A stretch of DNA of 64,000 bases from Incurvaria masculella (taxonomy: Eukaryota > Arthropoda > Insecta > Lepidoptera > Incurvariidae): positions 13,713,021 through 13,777,020 of the forward strand of contig OX335642.1 in the NCBI GenBank assembly GCA_946894095.1, given 5' to 3'. The position numbers were made by a program, and so were the translations under genes. Below, one piece after another: positions 34,960 through 47,118 of the stretch. Position 1 is the stretch's first letter. Each line of letters begins with the position of its first letter. The notes under the pieces were generated by a model. It saw nothing but the letters and a program-made list of their open reading frames with translations, did no database searches and was not told the origin of the DNA.

Positions 34960-36500
34960 AAACGTGGCTACGATGCCGCCGTACGAATGTCGGTCGTCTT
35001 TTTCGTCCTTATTTATCCTGAAAAAAAAATAAGTCTACTATATTTTTGTTACATGTTATCTAATTCGATCAGCACAGTTGAAGTAGGCTCAACTATAAAA
35101 TTAAGTGTTATCGGAACATCCATTCGGTTGCGATAGTTAACATGATCTAGTAAAAGCGATGGTAGATTTAGCTAGAATTAAGTTTAATTTCGACATAAAG
35201 AAAGAGTACTTCAGCTACAAAAAGACTTGTCTAGTTATTCGAATCATATAGCATTTGGCACTATGTACCTGATATAGTTGATTTTCATCCGACTTCAAAA
35301 AAGGAGGGTGGTTCTCAATACGTCTGTACGTTTTGTTTAATTTATTTTTGGTGTGTATGTTACTCGATATCTCCGCAGAATTTGAATAACTATGTTTCTT
35401 ATTGGGAGTGTATATCTCAGAGGTGGTCCTTTAATATTTTTTTAAAGAATACCACTTCTAAGGGTGGGAAATACGAAAAAGAGTAAAAAAAAAAGTTTAA
35501 AAAAATTGAACCGATTCCAAGCACCCTGCAGCGGGAGCACAAATGAAAGTGGACACTTGTCGAGCTAGAGGGATAAGAAATTTTGTCGAGGATTTTTATC
35601 AACTGTGATATCACAAATGGGGAGCTCGATTAATTTATCGAGATCGAGTGTTAACTCGATAGAGATTGGCAACACCCACCGTTTTGTCCACAAGAACTGT
35701 CACTTTAAACCTCCCGACCCTGGCTGTGTTCGCGCAGACTGCTCCATGATATTCAGTGCAAGGAGCAAGAAATAGCGTTTTACAGAATAGCGGCGAACAA
35801 AATGACATTTCCTACAAATCGCCTACACCTAAGTTATTTCCAATTGAATTTCGTATAGATGCACAATTAAGTACGTTTTTAATGAATTTAGATTAAAATT
35901 GCTTGGTTTAGCGCATTTGCCTTGTGAGATTAGAAGGATTGTAGTTTATCTAATGTCAATGTGACGTTAATCTCTGCACTTTTTTCGTTTTCCCATTCAG
36001 CTGTAGGGTTGCTCTAAGCCATTCCGCCTGATTACTTCCTATAACGGAAAGTAAAGGATGGAATGGAAACATCTTTGCCCAAACAAACCCATCCATCGTT
36101 CGCTCTTATTACCGCTTTTCCCATGTCTTTGAACCATGAAAACGTTAAGAAACGCCTGTGCCATCGCCACTACATACGCACATATTCGTAACACGAACAA
36201 ACACCTTCTAGGATTTAACACACCCTCCCGGTGGTGGTGACAAAATTATCCTCAACAAACGTCAAATTAGTAGGATTAAATTTAATTGTGCTTCCACAAA
36301 TGGACAAAATGTATTCTTTGTCGTAATTTGGCTATGGTGTGGGTTTATTTTGACAACATCACTCGACATAACATTGTTTATGCTATCAGTTGGCGACAAG
36401 TGTCCCGCACACAAGATAAAGACTATGTACGTAAGTTTGTCGGCCAGATAAAATTATTTGTGCTCCCGCTGCTGGAGTAGAAGGCGTGCAAAAGCACACC
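34960..36500. other. No gene seen
   Basis: Apart from the 35270-35620 repeat, no feature supported. Confidence 0.5.
35270..35620. repeat. Dispersed lepidopteran repeat (gacttcaaaaaaggagg)
   Basis: tccgacttcaaaaaaggagg and the following caatacgtctgtacg recur at 38370-38425 (accgacttcaaaaaaaggag). It is non-coding. Confidence 0.45.
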
Positions 36501-36875
36501 TTAAGGTCGGCCCGTAAGCTTCAGAAAATTTCGCCTCCCATACAAATGTAGTTTACTAATCATTTGAAAACCACTGTCCAAACTTACTTGATATTTGCTA
36601 TCTAATATTAGGCTACAAATATCTGTGTCTGCATGTCTTTGTTTTTTCGGTAAATGTATTCTGGGTCAAACCACAGAGAAAACAAAATTCGTATGAAGAT
36701 TTTGTTTTTGGTTTAATTTCATTCGGTTTGGATTTTTCAAAAAACCAAAAGCGTGCAGACACAGATATTTGTTACCTGATATTAGATATTAAATATGAAT
36801 ATAATTGGAACAGCCATTTCCAAATTATTAGTAAACTACGTTTGTATGGGGAGCATAGCTTACGGGCCGTTCTTA
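36501..36875. mobile_element. TTAA MITE family B (~375 bp)
   Basis: Both ends are TTAA. Terminal inverted repeats read TTAAGGTCGGCCCGTAAGC and, on the complement, TTAAGAACGGCCCGTAAGC. Inner sequence is also largely self-complementary (aaacaaaattcgtatgaag, caaaaaaccaaaagc). A second copy is at 59102-59471. Confidence 0.85.
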
Positions 36876-37394
36876 AAATGTATGATGTACCGCTTATTTG
36901 CTTTTTGTACCGCCTTCTACTCCAGGTTGCTTGAAACCTGTTCAAAGATTTTTAAAACTGTTTTTGCCAGATAATTTGAACTAGAAACGTTTTAGTAACT
37001 GGTGTATTGTCCCTTTGTAACCGATTTTCGGGTTGCAGTGACACGCTTTTGGTTTCATTGAACCGTATTTTTTTCTAAGCGTACTCGTTGGACCAGACCG
37101 ACGACAGTCGATTCCAAGAGCGACTCCACTGAAGTGGGAACATTCTGATAGCGGCCCCTTCATTACTCCGCGCGTCTCCGGTCCGCGCCTCGACCGCTGA
37201 CACACCTTCGCCAACGAATAGACAACTTGGCAACTGTATCCACTCGGTTCTCGGAGTTTATATATTTTCAGCGCGATCTTCATCCAGCGAGCAATTAGAG
37301 CGGAAAGCTCAGCGAGCATGGAAGGACCGCAGTGGCGTTAGAAGATCATTCGTGTTGCGCCTGTTAGTGGGACTGTAGTTAATTCGCTTAGAAA

Positions 37395-37545
37395 TTTGGG
37401 ACGCGCAATATAGGATGCTCGTTGCAATAAATAGTGTCCTGTGACGTTCTTCCGAGTTCTTACGTGTCGTTGGAACTCGAGAACATCAGTAGTGAGAGAA
37501 TTCGTAAGCGAACTGTCTGGCCGGCGCTACCGTCAATGTATCTTC
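37395..37545. repeat. Dispersed repeat, gaattcgt/cgttcgttgca family
   Basis: tgctcgttgcaataaata, ggaactcgagaacatcagta and gaattcgtaagcgaactgt; same family as 33245-33400. Confidence 0.55.
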
Positions 37546-37679
37546 AATGTTTATAAATATATGTGGCTATGTGTGTATGCTTTCCTATGGACCAAAACGG
37601 CAGGACCGATTTTGATTAAATTTTCAGGCAATCTTCAGAGAAGCCGAACGGGGGAATTTTAATATGTAAATGTTAATTT

Positions 37680-38431
37680 TGAAAACGTTTAGAAGCTTCG
37701 CTCGGGTGAATGTCCAAAATGAAATGTCGGCATGACCAATTTTGTTGAAATGTTCAGGCAATCTTCAGATTAACCCAGCAGGTGATCACGGGCAGTTTGG
37801 AAGTTTAGAAGCACCACACATATGGCACGACTGAAAATGCCACCTATAAAACAGCCATGTGGCCAGTTTAGGTGGCAGAATACGAGCCTCTCGCTAGTGT
37901 AGTTAAAAGTTTTATTTTTTTCAAATTTAAGTTAACTATTTCCATTGTATTGCCCTTATCTTGATATTGATGATTATTTGTACTTGTGTGTGTATATCAA
38001 TAAAAAAAAATAAAAAAATTAAAAAGTTTTCACTAAAAAGAGTCGCCACACGAACGTGTTTCGATCGCCATTCGGTTCCTTCCTTGCTCGTCGGAAAAGG
38101 GGCTCTCCGAAATTGATGCACCGCGTTGGCTCCCGGCGATGCGAGGTATTGGACGCGGAAAAGCCAAACCGTCCGCGTGGGCCGCGCGGGTCGTTTACCT
38201 AGAACTTACGGCACGGTATTACGGGATTGGCTATTCATAGTTCCGTGTATTACTGCGCCCGTTGCAGCCGGAATAAAGCGACGAGAAATAGCCAACGACA
38301 GCTTGGAGGGTACTGGTGTCACGGCGATTGAACACGAAAGTATCCCGTGTGTCGAATACCAGGGTTTTTTAACCGACTTCAAAAAAAGGAGGAGGTTATC
38401 AATTCGTCTGATTTTTTTTTTTATGGAACCT
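37680..38431. other. No gene seen
   Basis: Contains a Helitron-like phrase before 37690 and an A/T-rich tract near 38000; no exon supported. Confidence 0.45.
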
Positions 38432-38822
38432 GACATGGATGGCTAAAACCACACAACTGCAGTCATGATATTAGCTCAATGCACCACATTCACGAAGGAA
38501 TTCGGTGCCATGCCAGGACCTTCCCTTCATGTGCACGGCTACACTGAAGTGGATGGAAAACACGAACCATTTAATTGCCGCTTCAACCATAGTTTCATCC
38601 AATGTGAGGGTAACAACCCGGAGATGCTTAACCCTGCCTAGCAGGGGAAGGGGTCCTACAGTTTTACATGGGTCCGAAGTATGGAACAGCTCGCAGTCGT
38701 AACGAAATGCACTTATCCAACTCAGTAAAAGAAAGAAAGTGGTGCATGGCCGTGGCGACGAATTGAACCGATAACCTCTCGCATGAAAAGCAAGTCCTCT
38801 AGCCCTACACCACGAGCTGTAC
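38432..38822 (-). mobile_element. tRNA-derived SINE
   Basis: Reverse copy: tgacatggatggctaaaacc to ccctacaccacgagctgta. Confidence 0.75.
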
Positions 38823-39449
38823 AAATGTATGGCGTGCACCTCCTTCTTTCTTAACTGAGTTTGAAATAGAAATTTTGGTTGCAAATGTGGTTGCAAATGA
38901 GGTACCAGATGGAAGGCTTAAGCCCGCCTAAGTTGGTAGATGGTACCATCGCATTGGATAGCGGCAGTTACAAGTTTGCATCAAATTCAAATTCAAATTC
39001 AAAATATTTTATTGCATTTACATCAACACACTACTGAAACTTATTTCATGAAGTTTCTTTACGGGTTCTTCATTACCGAGTTAATCGAATCCGCGGATAT
39101 ATTAGCCGTCCATTTACACCAGTTACATAAAAAAAAAACACTTCCCCACGCCGCCGCACCACCGTCGCGTATGTGGGTCGCAACCCATTTCTTTTAACTC
39201 GTTACGCGGATAATTAACACACGTCAGGCGTGATGCGACCGACGCGTCCGCAGCCTTCACGTAACGTCGCGGGCGTGGGCGCAGCGCCTAGCGGTGCCGC
39301 CGACGACGTGACGGGCGGCGCCGGCGGCGCCCGCAACCTCACGCATAAACAAAACGATTGGATCCCAGTGGCGCGACGCCTGGTCCGACAAGCTGGGTGA
39401 AGCATCACGGCTGGGCTCTACGTGGGTGACCGTTTTCGACCGTCCAGGC

Positions 39450-39640
39450 TGGCCGTGGTTCGAATTTCACGTAGAAATGTAGGTCACCTTCCTTGCTTAA
39501 TAGGTGCTAGGGTTAATCCCCCCGGGTTGGTACCATCGCATTGTCCGTGTTTTCCATCCAGTTCGGTGCAGCCGAGCAATATAAGTAAGGTCATGACGGT
39601 CGGCTTGGTATTAACTATCCATGTCTAGTTACACAGAAAA
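39450..39640 (+). mobile_element. SINE body fragment
   Basis: ccgtggttcgaatttc to ctatccatgtctagttacac. Confidence 0.55.
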
Positions 39641-39934
39641 ACCAGTCACCATTTTCGCAGCCCCCTAATCAAAGAGAATGTATAAAGATATGTATGCCTA
39701 TCGAAGAAGCCATGGCCGGGAATGACTATTCCCATCGCATCGGGAATTGAGTGTAATAAAACAACATACCTAACATTGTATTGTATTGTTTATTCATCAT
39801 CCATAGACAGTACACTGCACTCGGATTTGTCATATTTTAACATTGGCCAGTTCAGCAAAACAAATCACAGCGAAGAAGACGCTTAATACGCTGATGACCA
39901 AAACGAACAACTCCGGTACCGTGTACCGTACCTG

Positions 39935-40326
39935 TACAGTTCGTGGTGTAGGGGCTAGAGGACTTGCCTTTCATGCGAGAGGTTTGGGTTCAAATCACTG
40001 ATCAGTAGTTCAAATTCTCGCTCCGTTCATGCAGCACTTTGCATGACCGGAGCGATGTAGTGCATTTCGTTACGAATACGCGCTGTACCATGGTTTGAAA
40101 CACGTGTAAAATTGTAGGTCCCCTTGCCCTACTAGCCCAGTTGGTACCACCGCATTGGATACAACTATTGTTGAAGCGGCACTCGGACAATTTTCCCTGT
40201 TTTCCACCCAGTTCGGTGTACCCGTATAAGGGAAGGCCCTGGCATAGCTCCTAATTCCTTTAGGAATGTGGAGTATTATGCAAATATGAAACGGTAGTTG
40301 TGTGGTTGCCATCCATGTCAGATAAA
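39935..40326 (+). mobile_element. tRNA-derived SINE
   Basis: Head cagttcgtggtgtaggggct, B-box-like ggttcaaatc, body to catccatgtcagat. Confidence 0.75.
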
Positions 40327-40469
40327 AAATCCATACTGGAGATTTAGGAGTGAGCCTACACGAGAGTAGATTGAAACAGCAGCTTCGGTTTCGGGCGCCG
40401 AGCGTACATTACAGCTCCGGTCTCTTTCTCGAAAATAGGGAGTGGACTTCCTCCACGTGGCATTCGATA

Positions 40470-40615
40470 TTAAGAGTACCAAAGCAATATGCGGAGGCGG
40501 CAAGACCTACCGAAGACCTACGGGTCTATGGTCCCCGCCCGGACGTTCTCGGGCGTACAGCGGGAATTGCGTCTCCCTTAGCTTATAACCTCACGGTTGT
40601 TAATAGAGAGCGCTG
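40470..40615 (+). repeat. Repeat shared with 46610-46715
   Basis: accaaagcaatatgcggagg ... cttataacctcacggttg; the other copy has cgaagcaatatgccgaggcg ... cgtataacctgacggttgg. Function unknown. Confidence 0.5.
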
Positions 40616-41699
40616 CATAATGTTAAGGGAAGTTAGCTTAGCCATGCACAAACACATCATCGACACCTCGGGAATACCGGCGTGATGTTAAGCAATTGAA
40701 GATTCGCCCTGCCTGGCATCGGTCGGTGACATTATCCCGTGTCGGAAATGGAGATAATCTCTCGTATTAAATAATGAGCGTGAACGCTATCGGGGTCGAC
40801 GTCGTTAGCTTGCGTTTTCCCGCGCCGCGCGTGCATTATGAGCGCAGTTAGCGTCGGTTATTTATTCTGTGACGCCGGCACCGAATATACACTGCTGGCT
40901 GCAACTACAGAGAATATGGCACTAACTTTATATTGGATAGAGTTTTTCCCACTAAAAAGGATTTTATCCATGGTTTTTTTTTAATTAGAATGACTGCAAA
41001 CGGCATATCGGTTTTTGGCAGAGGCAAAGTCGAACGCTGTCATGTGTTTTATTTATTAGTTTTTGGATTGAAAAGTTTTGTATAATAAACATTGGAAGAA
41101 GTGGTCTTTTTTTATTGTTATAATTATAAATAATTTAAAGTAAATCAAGCTTTCTCAGGTGTTATTTTTTTTATTAAGATCTGAAAACTTTTAGGTTTCG
41201 GAAATAGTTAGGGCCTATAGAAGGCCATTTCGCTATTTTTATTCTCCGTCGGCGGGCCAAATTGTGCCTCGGCCAATAGACAAAGAAATAATTTCTTAAA
41301 ATTTTCAAATATCAGGGCCCCGCTACCTTCACGACAGTCTTAAGTGTAGTCCTACGCGTGCAGTGTTGCCAACAGTATATTTCTACGGATCGCCCGATTC
41401 ATTTGCTAGAATCCCGCAATACAGCTTTATAGAGAGCGGCTGCAGCTCGGTGCATTCGTGAAAAGTTCGAGGAAATTATCGGAAATAGCTAACCGTACTC
41501 GTACACGGGCAACTAAAGTTGCTCAACTTGCAGCAATCTCTGTCGATTTCGTCGTCACGACAACATCCAGCAATCTCCGGCGACAAGTATGGAACAATTC
41601 ATGGAGCAATTAAGTGCCCGCATGTGGCGGTAAAGTGCACGGATACGTGGTAATTCGATAAACAACTCACCGGCGCGGCGAAACGAAAAGGGTGGAGCG

Positions 41700-42197
41700 A
41701 TGTGGAGCAATATCCCTCCATATCGCTGGGATAATTGCCGAAAATGTATTGGGGTTGCTCTATACTGCTCCATGATGTTTGGCACCACCGAAGAAAAATT
41801 CTCGCTAGAGGAGCGAAGCGGACAATTCGAGCGTTTTCCTCGTAGCGGGCGATGCGTCCGCTGGTCAGATGCGGGCAAGTCGCCTTTGCGGTTGCGGTCA
41901 CGTTCGGCGGTAGCGGCTGCGTTTGCGGCACCCTTCCCAGAAGTGACGTCTTTGCCGCCACCCAAATACGCTCGGCGTCGCGTTTCTCTTACCACATCGG
42001 AGTACATACTCGGTTGGTTTGGTAACAAACCCAGCTCCACTCAAAAAGTTCCTAAAATTCCTTCGCCAAATGTTTACTCGCTGTTTAGGGAGAGGCCAGT
42101 CTATCTTCGATCCCCTTTAGCCCATAACCAACTAACCATATTTGTGATAACCAAAATGTGTGTGTTGTCAACAAAATTCCTCGTCGCACTGAATTAG
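41700..42197 (+). other. Unrecognised 165-codon ORF, probably repeat-derived
   Basis: One of the longest frames outside mariner. It contains FSLEERSGQFERFPRSGRC, SPLRLRSRSAVAAAFAAPF and EVTSLPPPKYARRR. Both strands are open over much of it. No promoter, splice sites or domain are recognised. It may be a decayed repeat or a fortuitous frame. Confidence 0.25.
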
Positions 42198-42745
42198 AGC
42201 ATCCTTTTGCAGGTGCTTTGGCAAGTTGGGCTTTTGAAAACCTAGCGTTTCGCTACCGCCGCACTGGCACTGGCCGCACCGCCAGGGTAGGGATGTTTTT
42301 CCATTCTTCATAGCAACCTATATCCGGAGCGCTCGTCGCAGTGAATCAGAGTATCCTTTTGCAGCTGCTTTGGAAAATTAGGCGTTTGAAATGTTTATAA
42401 GTAGCTCCTCTGCCGCACCGCAAGGGTATGGAGTTGATTATTTTTTCCTTATATTTACAACCTGCATGGCGTTACAATAGTGCGTTAATCTGCTGGTACG
42501 GTTTTGTTTTTGGTCTTCGGTCCCCCGACAAAGCCAAGCCACCCATAATTCGTCCCACCATTCGTTCATAAAAAAATATGTGAATAATTAAAAAATGCCG
42601 GCGGGTGTCTTTTCTAAATCTGGGAGTCTTTAAACGTAATTTAAACAAGTTTGATAACTCAGCGATCGTTCGCAAATCCGCTTGTATGGTGCCTCGCTGA
42701 GCGTGGTTTCGCGAGGTGTGGTGGATTTGGCCTTTGGTCTCTAAG
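42165..42745 (+). pseudogene. Reverse-transcriptase tail remnants, partly duplicated
   Basis: Two short related pieces (about 42190-42300 and 42320-42430, each with a tccttttgca...gctttgg core) precede a copy of the 28.7-kb tail (ccggcgggtgtcttttct then cgtaatttaaacaag). No frame is open. Confidence 0.4.
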
Positions 42746-42844
42746 CACAGCCGGTTTTCTTAATTAAAAACACAAACAGGTACAAACAATGATTTAAAAA
42801 TAACATGAGTGAAACTCAGTTCATCCGTGTGTATGCATGCACGC

Positions 42845-43065
42845 ATATGACTAATACCACACTTGCTGTCCTGAAATAAGCCAAACACACCACATAGGAA
42901 CTAGGTAATCAGTGGAATTTCACAATCATATCCAAACACGGGCAATTTCCATTGCCGCTTTAATCGTCGTTCATTCAATACGATAGCGCCAACCCGGGCG
43001 GAACTAACCACCTAATGGGTAAGGAAGGACAGTTCTATGTAAAGTCGCCTCTTACGACATGCACG
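42845..43065 (-). mobile_element. SINE body fragment
   Basis: Reverse body with gcgccaacccgggcggaact and gtaaggaaggacagttct. Confidence 0.5.
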
Positions 43066-43149
43066 GGAAAAATGTAATGGGACCATTTGTGTCTTCCTAA
43101 AGTTCTGGAACCCACACAAGTGGTGCTACATCAATCAAACTCTAATCAA

Positions 43150-43389
43150 GCAAAAGGAACAATAAGCGCGAGCGTACCGCACCCCCACCGCCGAGCCGCC
43201 CGCCGTACTCATCCGACCCCCGCCCCCTCCCCCGCCCTCCCGAGCCGTCGGCGACGTCGTGTTAGCGGCTGATGTATCGCTCCGCGAGCCGGCGCTCTCC
43301 AGAACCTCTTCTAGGAAAGCAGCGCGCTGGCGCGCGTCCCGCGCCGCGGCTAACCCGCGAGCTAGCGGCGTAATATCTACGTCTTCCAA
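43150..43389 (-). CDS. Coding-like GC island beside a SINE (uncertain)
   Basis: The minus strand is open and reads like protein: VDITPLARGLAAARD, RQRAAFLEEVLESAGS, then Ser/Thr and a Gly run. The first part would form an amphipathic helix. A SINE begins at 43392, within a few bases of the frame's upstream edge, and no acceptor with a pyrimidine tract is present. It may be an exon remnant cut by the SINE, or chance. Confidence 0.28.
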
Positions 43390-43391
43390 TC

Positions 43392-43800
43392 ATTTGAGCG
43401 GCTCGTAGCCTAGTGGCGCGGGAACTGGCCTAGCGTACCAGAGGCCTGGGTTCAATACCGACATGCACCACTGTCTTTCCCTTTCCGAGTTCGATAAGTG
43501 CATTTCGTCACGAATGCGAGCTGCTCCATGGCTCGGAATCCATGTAAAACTGTAGGTCCCCTTCCCCTACTAGGTGGTAGGGTTTAAGCCCGCCCGGATT
43601 GGTACCATCGCATTGGATGAAAAGATGGTCGAAGCGGCAATTACAAATTGTCCGTTTTTTCCATCCAGTTCAATGTAGCCGTGCTCATAAAGGGAAGGTC
43701 CTGGCATGGCACCAAATTCCTTCGGGAATCTGGTGTATTGGGCTAATATCATAACGGTAGTTGTGTGGTATTAGCCATCCATGTCAGGTTGCATAAAAAA
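43392..43800 (+). mobile_element. tRNA-derived SINE, full length
   Basis: The 5' head carries an A box (TAGCCTAGTGG, near 43407) and a B box (GGTTCAATACC, near 43450) of RNA polymerase III promoters. The body has tttcgtcacgaatgcgagct, ggtaccatcgcattggatga and ggaaggtcctggcatggcac, ending gttgcataaaaaa. No ORF; it depends on a LINE for movement. Confidence 0.8.
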
Positions 43801-44284
43801 ATCACACACGAAGAAAACGTTAAGTGCTCCGAATAAAATTATTTCTAGGAAAAATATGTTTAGGTATTTTTATCACATTTGTTACTAGTGGCTATCTGAG
43901 CTGTAGACCTCGCGAATCTGTATTTGAATAGCTCAAGTTGAGAGAAATTTGTTAATATGGGTGCTACCGCGCTATTCCAAAAACTTCTTCAATCCATTTA
44001 TGTTTTCATTATACGACTATTATTCTACGCCTACAGCAATAATCTTGCTGACTTTCTTTTATTCAGGGGCGCACTACCCGGCACTATATTATAACCTAGA
44101 TTTGTTTGATCCGCCAGTCTTTCAGTCTTTGAACCCGAGAAAGGGCAACGTATGAGCAACCTACAGCAAGTTCTCTAGACCCAAGGCCGACCACTACCCG
44201 AGGTAATATCAACCCCTGCGACTTATGAATGGTAAACGCCCATGCTAATATCAGCGGAAAGGGGACTACGTAAACTGGTAAATT

Positions 44285-44400
44285 TCAGTTCACTTGACCG
44301 AACAACGCGTCGTTTTAAAGTTGGCATGGTACGAAATGCAACAGAACGTCAGATTGAATCACTCACTTGCCTGTTCACCCGGCGAGTTAATTCATCATAG
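44285..44400. repeat. Half copy of the 55180 foldback
   Basis: gaacgtcagattgaatcact and cttgcctgttcacccggcg match its right half. Confidence 0.5.
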
Positions 44401-44699
44401 TGCCCCTCCTGAACCGCACGAATTGAACCGATGTAACATCACATGTAAATATAGGCGACATGCGCCCCCGGCCTAGCCGTCGAGCGCTCGGTAAAGACGA
44501 AGCGTAAAAAATACACTCTTCCCAAAATTCATCGTGCGTTGCATAAACTAATTTACGGCATCTGATGAAACGAGTCACCAACCAGCAGAACAGCGCTGAG
44601 TAATATTCGCACTCAATACAGAACGGACTCAATATAACATAACACCTGCATGCGTATACTATATCTGTCTAAATACCGCCGCGCCCCCTTTTTTATGTA

Positions 44700-45013
44700 C
44701 GCATGGATGGCTTACACCACACCCATCGTCATAATATCAGCTAGAATTAGCTGCAAGGCACGGCCCTTCCCTTTATGAGCACGGCTACATGAAAACGGGA
44801 TGGAAAACACGAAAAATATTTCATTGCCGTTTCGAACATCTTTTCATCCAATTCCACGGTATCACCACCAGCAGGAGACAACAGCTCGAATTCACTAACG
44901 AAATGCACTTATCCAAATCGGAAAGAGAAAGTGGTGCATAAAAGGGGCCGGTATTGAACCCTTGACCTCTGGCATGGAAGGGAAGTCCACGCGCCCCTAA
45001 GCTACGAGCCGCT
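44700..45013 (-). mobile_element. tRNA-derived SINE
   Basis: Reverse copy with internal deletion; head complement cccctaagctacgagccgct. Confidence 0.7.
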
Positions 45014-45780
45014 TATTATTGAAATTTACTATGTAAGGCGGAGCCCATGCGAGAGATCTTCATAGAAGATGACCTCCGCCGATGTATCGAAGATCGCGGG
45101 TTCGAATTCCAGGGTTATGTACCTCTTTCTTTCGTAACCGAGAATGTACATTTTTGTTAAAACCCTACTAACCTAGCAGTTTTACATGGATTCCAAGCCA
45201 CGGGACAGCTCGCATTCGTCACGAAAAGCAATTGTCCTACTCAGAAAGAGCCCGAGCAGACCGCTCCAACTAATATTTTCAAGATCATTTTACACTCTTT
45301 TGTTAATGATACAATAATGGACACAATTGGAATCCGATTTAGTCGTACCTAGTTGTAGTAGGGAATACTTTTTAACTGATTCTTCAAGGTTTCCTTCATT
45401 CGTCAACGAGCCCTTTAGATAGGATCAAGGTTGCCGCAGTCGTCCAACCAGCAGACTTTCCCCCTCCTGCCGTCGTCCGCAGTGAGCACACGCAACGTTC
45501 ATATATCGCCGAAGGGCGCCCTCGATCGTCCGCCGCAAGGTTTTCGCTTACGCACACCGCGGACGGCGTGACGTGCGCGCCGCCGCCGCAGGTAACGCGA
45601 CGGCTCAGGTACGACACAAACCAGAACCCCGGCCGCGGGAAGGTCGTGGGGAGTCGCTCATGAAAATCACTTTCACGGGTTCACTGAATATCCGAATATC
45701 TTCTTCATGGATTCTTCTTCTTCTTCCCGTTCGTTAAGTGAGTACGAGGTCTCAATTCCCTAAGTTGAATGGGTTGACAA

Positions 45781-46135
45781 TGAGCGGCTCGTAGCTCGGG
45801 CGCGCGGAGACTTGCCTTCCATCCTTAGGGTTCAATCCCAGCCCCACTTTCCGAGATGATAAGTGAATTTTCGACACAAATGAGAGTTGTCCTTAGGCGC
45901 AGAACCCTTGTAAAACTATAAGTCCCTATCCCCTACTGGGTGCAGGTTTAAGCCCACTCGGTACCATCGTATTGGACGATGTTCGAAGCGCAATGAAAAA
46001 TATCCTTCTTTTCCATCCAGTTCAATGTAGCCGTACTCATAAAGGGAAGGTCACGGCATGGCACCTAATTGTTTCGGTGTTGGGCTAATAGCATGGCGGT
46101 GGGTGTAGTAGTAGATGTCAGTTCTATAAACAAAA
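45781..46135 (+). mobile_element. tRNA-derived SINE
   Basis: Same family: head gagcggctcgtagctcggg with B box GGTTCAATCCC, body ending near tagatgtcagtt. Confidence 0.72.
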
Positions 46136-46609
46136 CTACTCAGGTGAAAACTGTTCGTGATTGTTACATGGGAATGGTATACGAGATAGCAAAGGAGCTT
46201 AAATAGGAACCTCGGAAGGCAGTGGCTATATGAGGGGCTATTGAACTTGCCTCTGCCCCTTCTCTATCTGAAGCACTCGATCAGATGGGATTGGCAGCCC
46301 GTACTACGTGGGTCGGGCTGTTTGGATTAGGGTCCTGCGGACGTCGCGGGTGCGCCCTTCGGCGTCTTGGGTTTTCGGCCTCTAAATGAGTATTGAGGTC
46401 GGACTCGCAGGGGCAATGTGATTAAGTATGTTGTCCAGCAAGCACGTCGCGTCCGGGCTGTCCACTCGAGGGTCCATAGCATCTAGTGATCTAGTCCTAG
46501 TGGGCTAACAAGAGAACGAGTCGCGGGACAGGATAATTGCTCCAAGTCGAACAGTACTTACTTAGCAGGGAGTTAGCACCGAACGACACCTCCGGTGCTA
46601 GACTGGTGA

Positions 46610-46715
46610 CTAGTCTTCACTTAGTGCTCGAAGCAATATGCCGAGGCGACAAGACGTCGGGGGAAATACCCTCTCCCTTTGCGTATAACCTGACGGTTGG
46701 ACATTGAGTACGGAA
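46610..46715 (+). repeat. Repeat shared with 40470-40615
   Basis: Shorter version of the same sequence, directly upstream of the plus-strand gene's GC island. Confidence 0.5.
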
Positions 46716-46879
46716 TATAATAAAAAGCGAAGGGCAGTCGAATCCGCCTCTACCCCACCCGGGAGACTGCGGAGTGAGAAGGGCAGTGTCCTGGATGACG
46801 GACGCGTGCCACTTTCGCCACGCTTCCCGGAGCCGAGGGGCTTCCCCGAACTGCCGCGTCGCCGCCCCCGCGCGTCAGC

Positions 46880-46917
46880 TTTATATTCGCCGCCTGAAAG
46901 CCCGAAAGCTTCAGTAC
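46880..46917 (+). promoter_or_regulatory. Candidate TATA/Inr core promoter of plus-strand gene
   Basis: TTTATATT (46880-46887) is followed about 30 bp later by TCAGTAC (A+1 at 46913), matching the arthropod initiator TCAGT at TATA spacing. The site lies in a GC-rich island (46730-46960) directly upstream of exon 1. A competing reading is that the open frame from 46704 here is coding; it ends at TAA at 46953-46955. Confidence 0.45.
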
Positions 46918-47076
46918 GCTGGGAGCTGCGGGCGAGCGAGCGCGCGAGATATTAATAGAAGTGCCGCTGTGTTGAAACTTGCGTGCAACACTTGCGTAGT
47001 GTCGAACGCTGGTCGCCCGGAGGCCGGCTGCAGTGTCGAATCCTTGGATCTTCGGAGTGCCGTGACAAGTGACGAC

Positions 47077-47118
47077 ATGTTGGACAAGACCTCGATCGGC
47101 GCGAGCTGGGATAGCCTG
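47077..47118 (+). CDS. Plus-strand gene, exon 1 (coding part)
   Basis: ATG at 47077 with a purine at -3 opens 14 codons, MLDKTSIGASWDSL, ending at a good donor CTG|gtgagt (47119-47120) in phase 0. The same frame extends upstream through SVESLDLRSAVTSDD without a stop, so an earlier or upstream-exon start is possible; a ctgcag at about 47030 could act as an acceptor. Confidence 0.55.

Noticed and set aside
39214..39408. GC-rich frames near 39.3 kb as an exon
   Set aside because: Open on both strands with no agreed splice pair; left uncalled.
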